This document shows positions 60,298 to 64,000 of a stretch of 64,000 nucleotides of DNA, piece after piece. Below the pieces are notes generated by a model. That model was given only the letters and a program-made list of their open reading frames with translations, did no database searches and was not told where the DNA came from. The stretch is taken from assembly GCA_003140215.1 (NCBI GenBank), contig PLJL01000004.1, positions 1,708,192 to 1,772,191 on the forward strand, in the 5' to 3' direction. A program made the translations under genes and the position numbers. Source of the DNA: Vulcanimicrobiota bacterium (GTDB taxonomy: Bacteria > Vulcanimicrobiota > Vulcanimicrobiia > Vulcanimicrobiales > Vulcanimicrobiaceae). Numbering within the stretch: position 1 is the first letter of the stretch; each line of letters starts with the position of its first letter.

Positions 60298-61294
60298 CGC
60301 GACGGATGCGGCGCTGCCGGTCATCGCGGTCGACGCGATGGGGGGCGACAGTGCGCCCGACGAGATCGTCGCGGGCGCGGTCCTCGCGCATCGTGACCGG
60401 CTCGGGCGCATCGTGCTCGTCGGCGACCGAGCGCGGCTGGAACCGCTGCTGCACGGCCAGGCCGGGATCGAGATCGTACACTCGGCGGGCCAGGTGCCGA
60501 TGGATGCGAGCGCGTCCCAAGCGGTGCGCAAGTCCGGCGGAACGTCGCTGGGCGATGCCGTCGATCTGGTGCGCGAGGGCCGTGCCGCCGCGGTCGTGTC
60601 GGCGGGCAACAGCGGCGCATTTCTCGCGATCGCGCTGATCCGCTTGCGCACCATCCCGGGGGTCGCGCGGCCGGCGATCGGCGCGGTGCTGCCCGGAAAG
60701 CACGGCCCCGTCGTGCTGTGCGACGCAGGTGCCAACGTCGATTGCCGGCCCGAGTGGCTCATGCAGTTCGGCGTAATGGGCGCCGCCTATGCCCGCGCCG
60801 GGCTCGGCGTCGCCGATCCGCGGGTAGGGATCGTGTCGGTCGGTGAAGAGCGCACGAAAGGCAACACGCAGTCGATGGAAGCCGCGGCGCTGCTCGAGCG
60901 CGCGCCGGTGCGCTTCATCGGCAACGTCGAGGGCAAAGACATCCTCCAAGACGTCGCCGACGTCGTGGTTGCCGACGGTTTCGTCGGCAACGTGATCTTG
61001 AAGACCGCCGAAGGCAGCGCGACCTATTTTCGCGACGTGATGCGCGAAGCGTACGAGGGCGCCGGTCCGATCGGAAAGTTGGGCGCGCTGTTCAGCCGGT
61101 CGGTGTTCGCCGACATCCGGGTGCGGCTCGACTACTCGACCTACGGCGGCGCGCCGCTTTTGGGCGTGCGCGGGAACTGCATCGTCGCGCACGGCCGTTC
61201 CGACCGGACGGCGATCCGTAACGCGATCCGCCAGGCCGCCGCCGTCGCCGGCGCGGACCTGGTCGGGTCGATCGGCGCGGCCATCGCGGCATGA
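60287..61294 (+). CDS. plsX: phosphate acyltransferase PlsX
   Basis: 335 residues from a TTG inside the end of fakA. It starts VIAVDAMGGDSAP, the family signature, with SAGNSGAFLAIAL near 103-115, DAGANVDCRPEWL near 145-157 and VVADGFVGNVILKT near 225-238. It exchanges acyl-ACP and acyl-phosphate; acyl-phosphate is also the product of FakA/FakB, so the three genes form one module that feeds phospholipid synthesis. Confidence 0.94.
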   Translation: MSASATDAALPVIAVDAMGGDSAPDEIVAGAVLAHRDRLGRIVLVGDRARLEPLLHGQAGIEIVHSAGQVPMDASASQAVRKSGGTSLGDAVDLVREGRAAAVVSAGNSGAFLAIALIRLRTIPGVARPAIGAVLPGKHGPVVLCDAGANVDCRPEWLMQFGVMGAAYARAGLGVADPRVGIVSVGEERTKGNTQSMEAAALLERAPVRFIGNVEGKDILQDVADVVVADGFVGNVILKTAEGSATYFRDVMREAYEGAGPIGKLGALFSRSVFADIRVRLDYSTYGGAPLLGVRGNCIVAHGRSDRTAIRNAIRQAAAVAGADLVGSIGAAIAA

Positions 61295-62142
61295 GCGCTG
61301 TCGCGGTCGTGACCGACTCGACCTCGGACCTTGAGGCAGCCGACGCGCGGGCGCGCGGGATCGACGTCGTGCCGCTGTTCGTCAACTTCGGCGATACGCG
61401 CTTTCGGGACCAAGTCGACCTGTCGCGCGACGAGTTCTATCGCAAGCTCGCGAGCCTCAAAGTGCTGCCGACCACCTCGCAGCCGACTCCGGCGATGTTC
61501 GAGGACGCCTTTCGCCCGCACGTCCAAGCCGGTCGTCCGATCGTCTGCCTGACGATCATGGCCAGCGTGTCGGGGACGATCAACGCGGCCAATACCGCGG
61601 CGCAGTCGTTCGAAGGCGCCGAGATTCACGTGATCGACAGCGGTAGCGCCGCGGGCGGCCTCGCGCTGCTCGCGCAGCACGCCGCCGAGCTCGCGCAGTC
61701 CGGCGCCGATGTCGGCGCGGTCCTGGCCGCCGTGGAGCGCGATCGTGCGGTGCTGCGCGGTTGGGCGTCGATCCCGGATCTTTCGCATGCCGTGCGCACC
61801 GGTCGGGTCTCGCGCGCCCAAGCCTTCGTCGGCTCGCTGGTCAAGATCGTTCCGGTGCTGCGCGTAGAGAACGGCAAGATCGAGGAGCATGCCCGCGTGC
61901 GGACGTTTGCGCGGGCGATCGACTCGATGATCGACGCGGTCGCGCTCGAAGCCAACAAGGCCGACGGGGCGCGCATCTCGGTGATCCATTCCCACGCGAC
62001 GGAAGAAGCGGCTCGCGTCGTGGCCAAGCTGCGCGAGAAGATCACGGCCACGGTGTTCTCGATGCAGGTGCTCGAGGCCGGCCCGGTGATCGGCACGCAC
62101 GCCGGCCAAGGAGCGGTCGGGATCTTTGTCATCCCGGGATGA
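61291..62142 (+). CDS. fakB: DegV-family fatty-acid-binding protein (FakB-type)
   Basis: 283 residues. VAVVTDSTSDLE at the start, FVNFGDTRFRDQVDLS near 29-44, PTTSQPTPAMFEDAF and IDSGSAAGGLALLA are DegV signatures, and a C-terminal IGTHAGQGAVGIF closes the lipid pocket. FakB holds the fatty acid while FakA phosphorylates it. ATGA overlap with plsX. Confidence 0.93.
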   Translation: MSAVAVVTDSTSDLEAADARARGIDVVPLFVNFGDTRFRDQVDLSRDEFYRKLASLKVLPTTSQPTPAMFEDAFRPHVQAGRPIVCLTIMASVSGTINAANTAAQSFEGAEIHVIDSGSAAGGLALLAQHAAELAQSGADVGAVLAAVERDRAVLRGWASIPDLSHAVRTGRVSRAQAFVGSLVKIVPVLRVENGKIEEHARVRTFARAIDSMIDAVALEANKADGARISVIHSHATEEAARVVAKLREKITATVFSMQVLEAGPVIGTHAGQGAVGIFVIPG

Positions 62143-62600
62143 GCCCGGAGCTCGACACCGCTATCTTTGTCGTCGGCGTCGGGATTCCGATGCTTCTTGC
62201 TTATGGCTACGGCAACGCATTCTTCAGCGGCTGGCGCAGCCTGTCTACGCGTTACCGCGAACGATCGGCATTTGCCCTTGCCGCCGGGCTGCGTGGGCAG
62301 ATCGCCAGGTTCGGCGGGAAGTGGGCTGCCAGCGAATACCCTCACTCGGTGACGATCGCCGTTGATGGCCTTGGATTGCACTTGGGCCAACGCGGAATTC
62401 TACGAATCGGTCATCCGCCGATCCTCATCCCATGGTCGAGCATCGATGCGGTTGGTCCGGTGAAGTGGTTCATCCGCACGTTCGACACCTATCGCGTCGA
62501 TGGTCGGTATACAGTCGGCTTCCCTTCGGACTCGGCTGGGGCGCTGCTCATCGCGCCCTACGTCGAACGCCGCAGCGTCGAGGTGCGCAACGATCACTGA
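62139..62600 (+). CDS. small membrane-associated hypothetical protein
   Basis: 153 residues from the ATG overlapping the fakB stop (ATGA). One membrane helix lies near residues 8-25. The rest is a compact beta-rich domain (EYPHSVTIAVDGLGLHLGQRG, cut here, then HPPILIPWSSIDAVGPVKWF), of the general kind seen in bacterial PH-like domains, though the match is weak. The function is unknown. The last 100 bases overlap the apparent start of hemW in another frame. Confidence 0.65.
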   Translation: MSPELDTAIFVVGVGIPMLLAYGYGNAFFSGWRSLSTRYRERSAFALAAGLRGQIARFGGKWAASEYPHSVTIAVDGLGLHLGQRGILRIGHPPILIPWSSIDAVGPVKWFIRTFDTYRVDGRYTVGFPSDSAGALLIAPYVERRSVEVRNDH

Positions 62601-63720
62601 GCGGGCGGGCGTCTACGTTCATCTGCCGTTTTGTCCGTATATCTGTCCGTATTGCGACTTCGCGAAGTGGGCGTGGGACGATGCGCGGGCGGCGCGCTAT
62701 TTCGACGCGCTGCGGGCTGAGATCGCGGCGGCGCCAAGCGTCGCGGCGCGGACGCTGTTTTTCGGCGGCGGGACGCCGTCGATGTATTCGCCCGAGATCA
62801 TCGCGGCGCTGATCGACGATCTTCGCGCGCGTTTCGGGTTGCCCGATGACGCCGAGGTGTCGGTCGAGGCCAACCCCGATCCGTCGCTGGCCGGGCGACT
62901 CGATGGATTGCGGGCGGCCGGCGTCAACCGGCTCTCGATCGGCGTTCAGTCGTTCGAGCCGCACGAGCTGCGCGTCTTGGGGCGGCGGCACTCGCCGGCC
63001 GACGTCACGACGGCGGTGCGGGCGGCGCGTGGCGCGGGCTTCGCCAACGTCTCGGTCGACCTGATCTTCGGCGTGCCCGGCCAGACCGAAGACGGCTGGG
63101 CCGCGACGCTCGATGCCGCCGTCGCGCTCGACGTCGAGCACGTGTCGTGTTACGGGCTCACCATCGAAGAGGGCACGCCGTATGCCGCTTGGTTCGCGCG
63201 TGACCCCGGCGTCTTCGCCGACGACACACACGAGGCGCGGCTCTACGCGATCGCCATCGATCGGCTGCGCGTCGCCGGTTTCGAACAGTACGAGATCTCC
63301 AACTGGGCCAAGCCCGGGTTCCGCTGCCGCCACAACGCGGTCTACTGGGCCAACGAGCCGTACCTGGGGCTGGGGGTCGGGGCCGCGTCATACCTCGACG
63401 GCGTGCGCTCGACCCACACCCGCAACCTCGAGGTGTACTGCGATGCGGCACTAGGCAGGAGCGTGATCCCGGGCGAGAGCGAGCGGCTGGAAGGAGCCGC
63501 CCGGACCGGCGAGGCGATCATGCTGGCGCTGCGGACCGCCGAAGGAGTCGACGTGCGAGCGTTCCGCGAACGCTACGACATCGATGTTTTGGAACGATAC
63601 AGCAAGGTGGTCGGCGAACTCGTGGCGGGCGGCATGCTCGACGCCGGGCCGGCATGGCTTCGCCTCACCGAACGCGGCCGGTTCGTAGCAAACGATGTCT
63701 GTGGTGCGTTCCTCGCCTGA
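62500..63720 (+). CDS. hemW: HemW-like radical SAM protein
   Basis: 406 residues if the ATG at 62500 is used. The family-like part starts at about residue 38 (62611) with VYVHLPFCPYICPYCDFAKW, holding the CxxxCxxC iron-sulphur site. FFGGGTPS, EANPDPS, NRLSIGVQSFE, HSPADV, DLIFGVPGQTEDGW and YEISNWAKPG motifs follow in family order. No ATG, GTG or TTG lies in frame between the end of the previous gene and 62611, so either the 37-residue extension is made from within the upstream gene or a rare start codon is used. HemW is a heme chaperone; it was once annotated as coproporphyrinogen oxidase. Confidence 0.9.
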   Translation: MVGIQSASLRTRLGRCSSRPTSNAAASRCATITERAGVYVHLPFCPYICPYCDFAKWAWDDARAARYFDALRAEIAAAPSVAARTLFFGGGTPSMYSPEIIAALIDDLRARFGLPDDAEVSVEANPDPSLAGRLDGLRAAGVNRLSIGVQSFEPHELRVLGRRHSPADVTTAVRAARGAGFANVSVDLIFGVPGQTEDGWAATLDAAVALDVEHVSCYGLTIEEGTPYAAWFARDPGVFADDTHEARLYAIAIDRLRVAGFEQYEISNWAKPGFRCRHNAVYWANEPYLGLGVGAASYLDGVRSTHTRNLEVYCDAALGRSVIPGESERLEGAARTGEAIMLALRTAEGVDVRAFRERYDIDVLERYSKVVGELVAGGMLDAGPAWLRLTERGRFVANDVCGAFLA

Positions 63721-64000
63721 ACCCGGCCGCGGCGGCACGGTCGTCCTGCGCCTCGTTTTCGCCCTGATCTTCGGGGTGACCGGATTTCTGCTCGGTCAAC
63801 AGGCCTATCTGCACCTCTTTTCGCTGCACGTCGACAGCCAGTTCTGGCAGCTCACCCTGTTGGTAGCCGCGCCGGTGGTCGGCGCGATCGTGGGCGTGAT
63901 GGCGGTGCCGGTCGCGCAGATGCTCTTCGAGACCGAGCTGCACCAAGTGGAACGGGCGATCGACCGGCTCGCGCCGGGCGAGCTGGTCGGCGGCGCCATC
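63695..64000 (+). CDS. N-terminus of a PIN/TRAM-type membrane protein (YacL-like, partial)
   Basis: 102 residues to the window edge, from an ATG overlapping the end of hemW by 26 bases. Two membrane helices (about 17-38 and 55-78) are followed by an amphipathic stretch and ELVGGAI, which resembles the helix entry of YacL-like proteins that continue into PIN and TRAM domains. Those domains lie beyond the window, so the assignment is tentative. Confidence 0.5.
   Translation, partial: MSVVRSSPEPGRGGTVVLRLVFALIFGVTGFLLGQQAYLHLFSLHVDSQFWQLTLLVAAPVVGAIVGVMAVPVAQMLFETELHQVERAIDRLAPGELVGGAI

Overview
High-GC (about 68-70 % by eye), gene-dense bacterial chromosome fragment with short intergenic gaps, many 4-nt stop/start overlaps and frequent GTG/TTG starts. 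A TolC-type outer-membrane channel, an EmrA/HlyD adaptor and many secreted proteins point to a diderm. The mix (OpcA beside Zwf, a transaldolase-Pgi fusion, DapD, IspH, PMT glycosyltransferase, high GC) fits an uncultured lineage such as Eremiobacterota/Vulcanimicrobiota (WPS-2). That placement is inference, not something the sequence proves. No tRNA, rRNA, CRISPR, transposase or integrase gene was seen.

Layout. 1-3.7 kb: a BlaI-type repressor, an M56/BlaR-like sensor protease whose outer domain is pentapeptide repeats, and a secreted pentapeptide-repeat protein. 3.8-6.8 kb: a solute-binding protein divergent from a WYL regulator, then a His-rich secreted protein. 6.84-8.28 kb: a 1.45-kb non-coding array of four ~390-bp units carrying hairpins and phased DnaA-box-like 9-mers, the most unusual stretch here. 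8.3-13.7 kb: a branched-chain amino-acid type ABC operon (livF, G, M, H, binding protein) and a class A beta-lactamase-like protein. 13.7-21.4 kb: a STAS/LolA-like fusion, TetR, adaptor and TolC operon with an M16 protease downstream. 21.4-25.6 kb: small accessory genes, a cluster of TTTATG(G/T)GCA motifs, a TetR/MFS drug-efflux pair and a frameshifted SEC-C gene. 25.6-34.9 kb: the pentose-phosphate operon tkt, tal-pgi, gnd, zwf, opcA, pgl (minus strand). 35-37 kb: dapD and an aminotransferase (lysine/diaminopimelate). 37-41 kb: a membrane protein with a GntR regulator and a soluble protein with two MCP-like signalling segments. 41-48.4 kb: a second M16 protease, formiminotransferase, RraB-domain lipoprotein, S9 peptidase and RadA. 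48.5-64 kb: conserved housekeeping genes for nucleotide, phospholipid, isoprenoid, glycosylation, thiamine, fatty-acid activation and heme-family functions, with rpmB on the other strand.

Two themes cut across the window. First, a ~110-bp hairpin element occurs four times: three copies fill gaps inside minus-strand operons and supply sequence up to the next start codon, and one lies inside the blaR-like gene. Second, several regulator genes have inverted-repeat operators on or around a TTGAMA-N18-TAGNNT promoter, in two cases only 6 nt before the ATG, which implies leaderless mRNAs.
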